A stretch of 6,921 nucleotides of DNA from Actinomycetes bacterium (GTDB taxonomy: Bacteria > Actinomycetota > Acidimicrobiia > Acidimicrobiales > Bog-793), in NCBI GenBank assembly GCA_021785095.1, contig JAJYGM010000795.1, positions 1 through 6,921 of the forward strand. Reading direction: 5' to 3'. The translations under genes and the position numbers were made by a program. This document shows, in pieces, positions 1-6,612 of this stretch. The notes below the pieces were generated by a model, which was not told where the DNA came from, did no database searches, and saw only the letters and a program-made list of their open reading frames with translations. Position 1 is the first letter of the stretch, and every line of letters starts with the position of its first letter.

Positions 1-132
1 GCGGGCGAGGCATCCTGTGGGCCGGCGGCTGGCGCTATCGCGAACGCCCTCGCGCAAGCGACCGGCGTACGTGTCCGTGACCTGCCGTTTCGCCCCGAAG
101 CCATCCGCGCCGCCTTCGACGCGCTCGACTGA
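1..132 (+). CDS. Molybdenum hydroxylase large subunit (xanthine dehydrogenase family), C-terminal fragment
   Basis: Only the last 43 residues are present; the gene enters from the left edge in frame 1 and stops at TGA 130-132. The fragment opens with AGEASCGPAAGAIANAL and continues to VRVRDLPFRPEAIRAAF. This is the usual ending of the molybdopterin-binding subunit of xanthine dehydrogenase-type enzymes: a conserved Gly-Glu whose Glu is the catalytic base in the family (here residue 3, bases 7-9), a small-residue helix with an AIANAL core, then a TGVRxRxLPxxPExI tail. The protein should carry the molybdenum cofactor and hydroxylate an aldehyde or N-heterocycle in the cytoplasm, with separate 2Fe-2S and FAD subunits. 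The tail differs clearly from that of the next gene, so the two are not a recent duplication. The substrate cannot be read from so little sequence. The family is fairly sure; everything upstream is unseen. Confidence 0.85.
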   Translation, partial: AGEASCGPAAGAIANALAQATGVRVRDLPFRPEAIRAAFDALD

Positions 133-180
133 GCCACGGCCGGTCCGAGGCGGTGTCGCTGTGGAGAAAACGATACGGAG

Positions 181-187
181 AGAGGAG
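181..187 (+). promoter_or_regulatory. Ribosome binding site that fixes the start of the second molybdenum subunit
   Basis: The bases AGAGGAG lie six bases before the ATG at 194, a strong Shine-Dalgarno match at good spacing. The open frame continues upstream, with a possible in-frame GTG at 161, but that codon has only a weak purine run before it. Residues encoded before 194 resemble no family N-terminus, whereas the protein read from 194 begins in the usual way with a short lead into [16 protein letters not shown]. Confidence 0.7.
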
Positions 188-193
188 CTGCTG

Positions 194-2530
194 ATGGCTA
201 CGAACAGCTGGATCGGCAGGTCGGTGCTGCGACGGGAAGACGACGACCTCGTGAGCGGCACGGCTCGCTTCGTCGACGATCTGAGGAGTGCCGACGGCCT
301 TCCGGCAGGCGAACGCCTCACGATGTGGATCATTCGCAGTCCGATCGCCCACGGTCGCATCACCGCAGTCGAGGTGACCGAGGCGCTCGACCTCCCTGGA
401 GTGGTCGCAGTGGTGACGGGCGCAGATATCGCAAGCAGCACTTCTCCATATGCGATCGGGCCGTCGCGCGACGGTGCCGAGATCGCAGACGCACCGATGA
501 CGCTTCTCGCCGGCTCGACCGTGCGCTACGTGGGCGACCCGGTCGCGGTCGTGCTGGCGAGATCCCCAGCCGAGGCCGAGGACGCCGCCGCGCAGGTAAG
601 GGTCGACTACGAAGCGCTGCAGCCGGTCGTGACGGTCGAGGATGCCCGCCGAGCCGTGGTTGCTGTCCACGACGCGATCGCGGACAACGTGCTCGTACGC
701 TGGGAGCATCGAACCGGCGATGTCGAGGCATGCTTCGAGCGCGCGGCGACCGTAGCACGGTGCCGCGCCGTCATCCCGCGGCTCGCGGCGGCACCGATCG
801 AGGTCCGCGGGTGCCTGGCTTCTTATGACCCGGAGGACGACCTCGTGACGCTTTGGGCGTCCGCGCAGGATCCGTGGCGCCAGGCAGCCCAGCTCGCCAC
901 GGTGCTGCGGCGCGAGCCGGAGGCTGTGCGCGTCGTCGTCCCGCACGTCGGGGGAGCCTTCGGCTCGAAGGGCTCCCTTGCTCCCGAATACGGCCTCGCC
1001 GCATGGTGCGCGATCCATCTCGGCGTGCCGGTGCGCTGGTTCGAGGACCGGAGCGAGAACCTCCTCGCCTCCTATCAGGGACGTGGCATAGAGGCGGACC
1101 TGGAGCTGGCGCTCGACGCCGAGGGAAGGTTCCTCGCGCTCCGGGCAGGGATTGCCGCCGACGTCGGCGCCTACCTCTATCCGAACACCGCCAACGTCTC
1201 GGTGACCACGGCGACTCTTATGACCGGCTGCTACGACTTGGAAGCGGTCGAGGTGCACCTCGAAGGGTTCGCGACGACAAAGGTCCCGACCGGGCCTTAC
1301 CGCGGAGCAGGGCGTCCCGAGGCAGCGTTCTTTCTCGAGCGGGTCGTCGATATCGCCGCCGCGATGACTGGGATCGACCCAGTCGAGCTCCGGAGAAGGA
1401 ACTTGGTGCCGCCCGAGGCGTTTCCCCATCCGAACGGTCTCGGGCTCACCTACGACTCCGGCGACTATCTCGGAGCCCTCGAGACCGCATGCAACCTCTT
1501 TGAGTACGAGGAGCTACGGGCTGAACAGCACGAGGCGCGCGCTTCCGGCCGGTTGTTCGGCGTGGGAGTGGCAAGCTATGTCGAGCGTGCGGCACCGGCG
1601 ATCTGGGAGAGCGCCGAGGCGAGCCTGTCCGAGGCCGGTCGGCTCTTGGTCCGCGTCGGGTCCTGCCCGCACGGCCAGGGCCACGAGACGACCTTCGCGC
1701 AGATTGCCGCTGATCGCTTCGACGTCTCGCTCGAGACGGTCGAGGTCTCTCACGGCGACAGCGCGGCCGGCCCGGCGGGGGTCGGCACCTTCGGCAGCCG
1801 TTCGGTCACTCTCGGCGGCTCGGCCGTCTACGTAGCCTGCCGGGAGCTCCTCGAAGGTGCGCGCTCGACGGCGGCCGAGATGCTTGACGCCAAGCCGCAA
1901 GCGCTCTCGTACTCCGATGGCCAGTGGTCGGCACCCGCGCTCGCCGTGTGCGAGAGCCATGTCGTCGACCTCGCAGGTGTCGGCAAACAGGCCGCGGCTG
2001 CGGGCACACCACTTCGCTCACAGGCGCGCTTTTCGATCGAGTCGCCCGTGTTCTCCTTCGGCGCGTACGCGGCAGCAGTCGAGATCGACAGAGACACAGG
2101 TGCGGTGACTGTCCTCCGCCTCGTGGCCGTCGATGACGCGGGAGTGCTGGTCAATCCGCTTCTCGCCGAGGGCCAGGTCATCGGGTCCTCGGTCCAAGGT
2201 ATCGGCGCCGCGCTCTTCGAAGAGGTTGTCCACGACGGCGACGGCCAGCCCCTGACCACGAGCTTCGTGAGCTACACTTTGGCGAGCGCCGCGGAGGTGG
2301 AGGTCGATTTCCGCTCCGCTTTCCGCTGCACTCCGAGCCCTCTCAACCCGCTCGGCGCCAAGGGCCTCGGCGAAGCCGGCACCATCGGGGTCCCTGCGGC
2401 AATCGGCAACGCGGTCGCCGACGCGTTGAGCCCGCTCGGCATCAGCCACGTCGATCCGCCCTATACGCCCGAGAAGATCTGGAGGTTGGTGGGCGCGAAT
2501 GCAACGGCGGGCGCCGGCTCGACGCCTTGA
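194..2530 (+). CDS. Molybdenum hydroxylase large subunit, CoxL form II-like / aldehyde or xanthine dehydrogenase type
   Basis: This complete 778-residue protein has the usual length for a stand-alone molybdopterin-binding subunit. It begins with the small domain ([16 protein letters not shown], residues 7-22; [12 protein letters not shown], 111-122). The molybdenum cofactor domains follow: VGGAFGSK (252-259), PYRGAGR (368-374), [11 protein letters not shown] (494-504), GTFGSRS (531-537), a [10 protein letters not shown] to [13 protein letters not shown] stretch (646-671), and [22 protein letters not shown] near the end, where Glu727 matches the family's catalytic base. The PYRGAGR loop fits the form II group; the AYxCSFR loop of true aerobic CO dehydrogenase is absent, so this is not expected to oxidise CO. 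Electrons should leave through 2Fe-2S and FAD subunits, and no ferredoxin-type cysteine pattern is fused here. The gene lies 61 bases after another large subunit and 78 bases before glcD. The family is near certain; the substrate (aldehyde, purine or other heterocycle) is unknown. Confidence 0.93.
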   Translation: MATNSWIGRSVLRREDDDLVSGTARFVDDLRSADGLPAGERLTMWIIRSPIAHGRITAVEVTEALDLPGVVAVVTGADIASSTSPYAIGPSRDGAEIADAPMTLLAGSTVRYVGDPVAVVLARSPAEAEDAAAQVRVDYEALQPVVTVEDARRAVVAVHDAIADNVLVRWEHRTGDVEACFERAATVARCRAVIPRLAAAPIEVRGCLASYDPEDDLVTLWASAQDPWRQAAQLATVLRREPEAVRVVVPHVGGAFGSKGSLAPEYGLAAWCAIHLGVPVRWFEDRSENLLASYQGRGIEADLELALDAEGRFLALRAGIAADVGAYLYPNTANVSVTTATLMTGCYDLEAVEVHLEGFATTKVPTGPYRGAGRPEAAFFLERVVDIAAAMTGIDPVELRRRNLVPPEAFPHPNGLGLTYDSGDYLGALETACNLFEYEELRAEQHEARASGRLFGVGVASYVERAAPAIWESAEASLSEAGRLLVRVGSCPHGQGHETTFAQIAADRFDVSLETVEVSHGDSAAGPAGVGTFGSRSVTLGGSAVYVACRELLEGARSTAAEMLDAKPQALSYSDGQWSAPALAVCESHVVDLAGVGKQAAAAGTPLRSQARFSIESPVFSFGAYAAAVEIDRDTGAVTVLRLVAVDDAGVLVNPLLAEGQVIGSSVQGIGAALFEEVVHDGDGQPLTTSFVSYTLASAAEVEVDFRSAFRCTPSPLNPLGAKGLGEAGTIGVPAAIGNAVADALSPLGISHVDPPYTPEKIWRLVGANATAGAGSTP

Positions 2531-2565
2531 GGTGCGCTGGAGGCCACTTGGGGTGCCGTGCCGCC

Positions 2566-2582
2566 GAGCACTGTGCTCTTTT
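2566..2582 (+). promoter_or_regulatory. Palindrome followed by a T run in the gap before glcD (possible operator or weak terminator)
   Basis: GAGCAC (2566-2571) and GTGCTC (2573-2578) are a perfect inverted repeat around one base, and TTTT follows at 2579-2582. A second copy of GTGCTC is at 2584-2589, leading into the self-complementary GCTCGAGC (2586-2593). As RNA it can form only a five-pair stem with a three-base loop, weak for a terminator. As DNA, a 13-base dyad with a repeated half-site 27-43 bases before the glcD start would suit a dimeric repressor. Short palindromes do occur by chance in high-GC DNA, so this is a candidate only. The rest of the gap (2531-2565) shows nothing I recognise. 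Confidence 0.3.
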
Positions 2583-2608
2583 GGTGCTCGAGCTTTAGGA
2601 TCAGTGAC

Positions 2609-4078
2609 ATGACGCCGCAAGAGCCGATCGCCCCGCTCTTGGCGCGACTCCGGTCGCGCGTCGGCAGTGATCAGCTCGTCACCGATCCGATCGAGCTCGC
2701 CACCTACGAGTGCGACGGCCTCGCCCAGTACCGCGTCGTGCCGCCGCTCGCGGTTCTTGCCCGGAGCCGCGAAGACGTCCGGGCTGTGGTCGCCGAGTGC
2801 GCCGCGGCGGGCGTGCCCTTCGTGGCCCGGGGCGCCGGCACGGGACTTTCCGGCGGCTCGGTTCCGGCGGCCGCCGGCGTCCTCGTCGTCCTCGCGACGA
2901 TGCGCGACGTCCTCGAGCTCGACGCCGCCAACCAGCGCGCCGTCCTCCAGCCAGGGGTGACGAACCTCGACGTCACCCGGGCAGCGGCTCCCCACGGTTA
3001 CTACTACGCGCCTGACCCTTCGAGCCAGCAGGTCTGCTCGATCGGCGGCAACGTCGCCGAGAACTCCGGCGGTGCGCACTGCTTCAAGCACGGCTTCACG
3101 ACCAACCACGTGACCGGGCTCGAAGTCGTCACGCCCGATGGCGAAGTGGTAGAGATTGGGGGCAAAGCGGCCGATCCACCCGGCTACGACCTGCTCGGCG
3201 CTCTGGTCGGCTCTGAGGGCACCCTCGGCATCGTCACGAAAGCCACCGTGCGGCTGGTACGCGCGCCGGAGGTCGTGCAGACGATCCTTGCCGCGTTCGG
3301 CGACATCGAAACCGCCGGCGCTGCGGTGTCGCAGATCATCGCGGCCGGCCTCGTTCCGGCTGCTATCGAGATGATGGACGCGCTTGCGATCACAGCGGCT
3401 GAGTTGGCGGTGGGCTGCAACTACCCCGAAGGGGCAGGAGCAGTGCTCATCGTCGAGCTCGACGGGCCGATAGCCGAAGTAGCCGAAGGGCTGGCAGAGG
3501 TCGAGAGGCACTGTAGCGAGTCAGGTGCCTTCGAGATCCGGCGCGCTCTCGACGATTCCGAGAGAGCGCGCATCTGGGTGGGGCGCAAGTCCGCGTTTGC
3601 CGCCGTCGGCCGGCTCAGCCCGGACTACATCGTCCAAGATGGCGTCGTGCCGCGGACCGCGCTCGGAGAGGTCCTCGGGGACATCACGACGCTCTCGGCC
3701 GAGACAGGTATCCGGGTGGCCAACGTCTTTCATGCCGGCGACGGCAATCTCCATCCCCTCGTCCTCTTCGACGCCAAGGTGGACGGCCAACTCGAACGGG
3801 CCGAGGAGGTATCGGCGAGGATTCTCGATCTGTGTCTCGCGCACGGTGGCTCGATCACCGGCGAGCACGGAGTCGGCATCGACAAGTTGGACGCAATGTC
3901 GAAGATGTTCAGCGACGACGACGTCGAGACGATGCTCGACCTGCGCCGCGCTTTTGACCCCGAGGGCTTGTGCAACCCCGGCAAGCTCCTGCCGGCACCG
4001 CGGCTTTGTGGCGAGTCACCCGGCCGCAGAAAGGGCGCGCACCCGCTCGTCGAGAGCGGCCTCGCCGAGCTCTTCTGA
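2609..4078 (+). CDS. glcD: Glycolate oxidase FAD subunit GlcD
   Basis: This 489-residue flavoprotein of the FAD-linked oxidase (PCMH/VAO) family is close in length to E. coli GlcD (about 499). It should oxidise glycolate, or a similar D-2-hydroxy acid, to the 2-oxo acid as the catalytic subunit of GlcDEF. FAD-domain motifs are GAGTGLSGG (75-83), SIGGNVAENSGG (144-155) and LVGSEGTLGIVT (199-210). The cap domain has HAGDGNLH (375-382) and GEHGVGIDK (418-426), whose His and Glu residues bind metal and substrate in related D-lactate and D-2-hydroxyglutarate dehydrogenases. The end, NPGKLLPAPRLCGE to HPLVESGLAELF, matches the extended GlcD tail as I remember it. I chose ATG 2609, which has AGGA eight bases upstream; a GTG at 2558 would add 17 unconserved residues and run through the palindrome. 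glcE starts 12 bases downstream. Family and operon place are strong; exact substrate (glycolate versus D-lactate) is inferred from the neighbours. Confidence 0.91.
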   Translation: MTPQEPIAPLLARLRSRVGSDQLVTDPIELATYECDGLAQYRVVPPLAVLARSREDVRAVVAECAAAGVPFVARGAGTGLSGGSVPAAAGVLVVLATMRDVLELDAANQRAVLQPGVTNLDVTRAAAPHGYYYAPDPSSQQVCSIGGNVAENSGGAHCFKHGFTTNHVTGLEVVTPDGEVVEIGGKAADPPGYDLLGALVGSEGTLGIVTKATVRLVRAPEVVQTILAAFGDIETAGAAVSQIIAAGLVPAAIEMMDALAITAAELAVGCNYPEGAGAVLIVELDGPIAEVAEGLAEVERHCSESGAFEIRRALDDSERARIWVGRKSAFAAVGRLSPDYIVQDGVVPRTALGEVLGDITTLSAETGIRVANVFHAGDGNLHPLVLFDAKVDGQLERAEEVSARILDLCLAHGGSITGEHGVGIDKLDAMSKMFSDDDVETMLDLRRAFDPEGLCNPGKLLPAPRLCGESPGRRKGAHPLVESGLAELF

Positions 4079-4090
4079 CAGGCTGTTGCC

Positions 4091-5329
4091 GTGTCCGAGC
4101 TCCTCGACGACCTGCGTCGTGGATGTCCCGCGGCTGCGGCTCGCAAGGCGCGGGACTCTGACGTGCTCGGCGACGTAATGCCTGAGGTCGTGGCGTTTCC
4201 CCGCAGCACAAGCGACGTTGCAGCCGTCGTCCGCGTGGCCGCGCATGGGCGTCGGACCGTCGCCGTACGAGGCTCGGGCACCAAGCTCGACTTCGCAAGC
4301 CAGCCCACCTCAGCCCAGGTGCTTGTCGACCTCTCCCTCATGTGCAGGCTCCTCGAGCATGAAAGTGGCGATCTTGTCGCCCGCGCGGAGGCGGGAGCCA
4401 GGCTCGCCGAGGTGAACGGCGTGCTGGGCTTGGCTCGTCAGCAGCTTCCGATCGACGAGGTCGTCCCGGGCTCGAGCATCGGTGGCGTTGTCGCGACAGG
4501 GCTGTCCGGACCCTCGCGCTACCTGCAGGGCGCCGTCCGTGACCTGTTGATCGGTGTCACAGTTGTGCGGGCAGATGGCGTCGTGGCGCACGCGGGGAGC
4601 AAGGTCGCGAAGAACGTGGCCGGCTACGACCTCGCCAAGCTCTTCACAGGCTCCTACGGCACGCTCGGGATCGTCACCGAGGCGACTTTCCGGCTCCGCC
4701 CATGCCCGCCGTGCCGGTGCTTCCTCACTGCCAGCTTTCCTGACGAGGCGGCGATGGCCCCAGTGCTCGCAGAGCTGCTCCACTCCCAACAGGCGCTCAC
4801 GGCCATCGAGGTCGACCGCCGCACTCCGCTCGGGCCCATCTCGATCTCGGCGCTCCTCGAGGGGCAGGCGGGCCCGCTCGAACGACGCGCCGAGGTGACG
4901 GCCGAGGTGCTCGGCGGCGCGAGCGCCTGTGACGGTCCACCCGAGGGCTGGGGATCCCTGCCCGGGCCGGTGACCTTGAAGATGACCGCCGAGCTCTCTT
5001 TTGTGCCGGCGCTCTTGGGACTCGTGCGGGAGCTCTCGACCGAGCACGGGTTGTCACCGGTCCTCCGGGGATCGGCCGGCACCGGGGTCCTCTTCGCCGG
5101 GCTCGGCGAGCCGCTCGACCCAACTGCCATCGGCGCGTTCCTGGCCGACCTCCGAGCCGGCTGTCATCTGTTCGGTGGCAGCGCGATCGTGCTGCGGGCG
5201 CCGGTTGCGATCAAAGGGGCACTCGATGTCTGGGGGCCGGTACCCGCGCTCGACCTCATGCGGCGGGTGAAGCAACAGTTCGACCCAGAGCGCCGGCTCG
5301 CTCCCGGGCGCTTCGCGGGCGGGATCTGA
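4091..5329 (+). CDS. glcE: Glycolate oxidase FAD-binding subunit GlcE
   Basis: This 412-residue second FAD-domain subunit of glycolate oxidase is somewhat longer than E. coli GlcE (about 350). It shows VRGSGTKLDF (59-68), SSIGGVVATGLSGPSR (128-143), the GlcE signature KVAKNVAGYDLAKLF (171-185), GSYGTLGIVT (187-196) and an ending QQFDPERRLAPGRF (395-408). It is a distant paralogue of GlcD but has no HxGDGNLH or GEHG motif, so it is probably a supporting flavin subunit and not the hydroxy-acid oxidising site. The start is GTG 4091, with only AGG (4080-4082) as a weak ribosome site eight bases upstream and glcD ending 12 bases before, so translation probably depends on ribosomes arriving from glcD. 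Its stop overlaps the glcF start in TGATG. The KNVAGYDL motif and the D-E-F order make the call firm. Confidence 0.91.
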   Translation: MSELLDDLRRGCPAAAARKARDSDVLGDVMPEVVAFPRSTSDVAAVVRVAAHGRRTVAVRGSGTKLDFASQPTSAQVLVDLSLMCRLLEHESGDLVARAEAGARLAEVNGVLGLARQQLPIDEVVPGSSIGGVVATGLSGPSRYLQGAVRDLLIGVTVVRADGVVAHAGSKVAKNVAGYDLAKLFTGSYGTLGIVTEATFRLRPCPPCRCFLTASFPDEAAMAPVLAELLHSQQALTAIEVDRRTPLGPISISALLEGQAGPLERRAEVTAEVLGGASACDGPPEGWGSLPGPVTLKMTAELSFVPALLGLVRELSTEHGLSPVLRGSAGTGVLFAGLGEPLDPTAIGAFLADLRAGCHLFGGSAIVLRAPVAIKGALDVWGPVPALDLMRRVKQQFDPERRLAPGRFAGGI

Positions 5330-5331
5330 TG
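5327..5331 (+). other. glcE stop / glcF start overlap (TGATG)
   Basis: The TGA stop of glcE (5327-5329) shares its last base with the ATG of glcF (5329-5331). With little Shine-Dalgarno sequence upstream, this fits termination-reinitiation coupling that would keep GlcE and GlcF in step. Confidence 0.85.
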
Positions 5332-6612
5332 GGTTTCGACACCCACCACGCACCGCTCGCCGAGCTGATCGACGACTGCGTCCACTGCGGTTTCTGCCTG
5401 CCCGCTTGCCCGACCTACGCGCTGTGGGGCACCGAGGCGGACTCGCCGCGGGGGAGGATCCATCTCATGGCGCAGGCGCTCGGGGGAGCCCCGCTCAAAG
5501 GCGCGGTCTCGGCGCACATCGACAGCTGCCTCTCGTGCATGGGGTGCCTTACGGCCTGCCCGTCAGGCGTCCACTACGACGAGCTCATCGAGGCGACCCG
5601 CGCCCAGGTCGAGCGTCAGGTGCCCCGTCCCCTTAGCGAGCGGGCCCTACGGGCGGCGATCTTCGGGCTCTTCCCCCATCCGCGACGGTTGCGTCTCGCT
5701 CGCGCCGCGCTCGCGCTCGTCGAGGCCACCGGGCTGCGGTCGCTCCTGCGGCGCGAGGCCGTCGCGAGCCGGCTGCCGGAGGTCGTCCGGGCGATGGAGT
5801 CCATCGCACCGGCGGTCTCCCCGAGAGTGAAGGTCGCCGATCACCTCCCGGCCGCGGGCGAGCGGCGTGGCACTGTGGGAATGCTGACGGGCTGCGTGCA
5901 AAGCGTTTTCTTCTCCTCGGTCAACGCCGCGACGGCCCGGGTCCTGGCCGCGGAGGGGTTCGAGGTCGTGATCCCTCCCGCGCAGGGCTGCTGTGGCGCT
6001 CTCTCCGGGCATGCCGGTCGCGAGCCGGAGGCCATCGGGTTCGCGAAGGCGACCATCGATGCGTTCGAGACGGCCGGCGTCGATGCCGTCGTCGTCAACG
6101 CGGCAGGGTGCGGCTCGGCGATGAAGAGCTATGGGCGCCTGCTGCGCGACGAGAAGCCCTACGCGCAGCGCGCCGCGGTCTTTTCCGCGATGACTCGCGA
6201 CCTTGCCGAGTTCCTCGTCGAGGTCGGGCCGAGGGCACCCCGACGGCCGCTGCACGTCTCGGTCGCGTACCACGACGCCTGTCACCTCGCCCACGCGCAG
6301 GGTATCCGGGCCGCGCCCCGAGCGCTTCTCGGGGCCATCCCGGGCCTCGAGCTGCGCGAGATCGCCCACGGCGAGATCTGCTGCGGCTCTGCCGGGGTCT
6401 ACAACCTGCTGCACGCGGGGGCGGCCCGCGAGCTCGGTGACCGCAAGGCCAGCAACGTGCTTGCCACAGGCGCCGGAGTGGTCGTCACGACCAACCCCGG
6501 TTGCATAATGCAGATCCGATCTGCGGTCGAGCGCCGCGGCCGGTCAATCGTCGCGGTGCACCTGGCCGAGGTGCTCGACGCCGCTATCACCGGGACCTTC
6601 GAGCTCGCCTAG
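5329..6612 (+). CDS. glcF: Glycolate oxidase iron-sulfur subunit GlcF
   Basis: This 427-residue protein compares with about 407 in E. coli GlcF. Two 4Fe-4S sites stand at the N-terminus: Cys17, 20, 23 and 27 in CVHCGFCLPACPTY, and Cys67, 70, 73 and 77 in CLSCMGCLTACPSG. Between them is the family stretch EADSPRGRIHLM (36-47). Two cysteine-rich CCG domains follow: GCV (188-190), GCCG (220-223) and GCGSAMKSYGR (260-270); then YHDACHLAHAQ (314-324), CCGSAGVYNL (351-360) and NPGC (389-392). It should carry electrons from the GlcD/GlcE flavins to the respiratory chain, probably quinone, at the inner face of the membrane; no membrane helix is evident, so attachment would be peripheral. ATG 5329 overlaps the glcE stop by one base, with at best a weak purine run (GGGA 5321-5324) for ribosomes, which suggests coupled translation. 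All expected cluster cysteines are present. Confidence 0.94.
   Translation: MGFDTHHAPLAELIDDCVHCGFCLPACPTYALWGTEADSPRGRIHLMAQALGGAPLKGAVSAHIDSCLSCMGCLTACPSGVHYDELIEATRAQVERQVPRPLSERALRAAIFGLFPHPRRLRLARAALALVEATGLRSLLRREAVASRLPEVVRAMESIAPAVSPRVKVADHLPAAGERRGTVGMLTGCVQSVFFSSVNAATARVLAAEGFEVVIPPAQGCCGALSGHAGREPEAIGFAKATIDAFETAGVDAVVVNAAGCGSAMKSYGRLLRDEKPYAQRAAVFSAMTRDLAEFLVEVGPRAPRRPLHVSVAYHDACHLAHAQGIRAAPRALLGAIPGLELREIAHGEICCGSAGVYNLLHAGAARELGDRKASNVLATGAGVVVTTNPGCIMQIRSAVERRGRSIVAVHLAEVLDAAITGTFELA
6609..6612. other. Shared CTAG holding the stop codons of two convergent genes
   Basis: The + strand reads TAG at 6610-6612 as the glcF stop, while the - strand reads TAG across 6611-6609 as the stop of the permease gene. 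CTAG is its own reverse complement, so one four-base palindrome ends both genes and there is no space between them. Nearby there is no long stem with a T run that could act as an ordinary intrinsic terminator. Confidence 0.8.

Noticed and set aside
133..193. Promoter or small gene in the 61-base gap between the two molybdenum subunits
   Set aside because: Apart from the ribosome site at 181-187 I see no convincing promoter pair, dyad or small open frame; the short same-strand gap fits a shared transcript.
35..1429. A 464-codon open frame on the - strand
   Set aside because: It lies opposite the conserved molybdenum subunit and the end of the gene before it, is rich in Arg and His with no family motif, and is explained by the scarcity of stop codons in high-GC antisense frames.
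194..2530. Aerobic CO dehydrogenase CoxL (form I)
   Set aside because: The AYxCSFR active-site loop is absent; the loop reads PYRGAGR, as in form II and related hydroxylases, so CO oxidation should not be claimed.
2018..3511. A 497-codon open frame on the - strand
   Set aside because: It spans the junction between two well-supported + strand genes, has low-complexity Arg/Asp-rich content and no recognisable domain, so it is an antisense shadow.
3980..4078. Unusual C-terminal extension on GlcD after NPGK
   Set aside because: The PRLCGE and HPLxxxGLAExF pattern matches the ordinary extended tail of GlcD proteins as I remember them, so it supports the call and is not an oddity.
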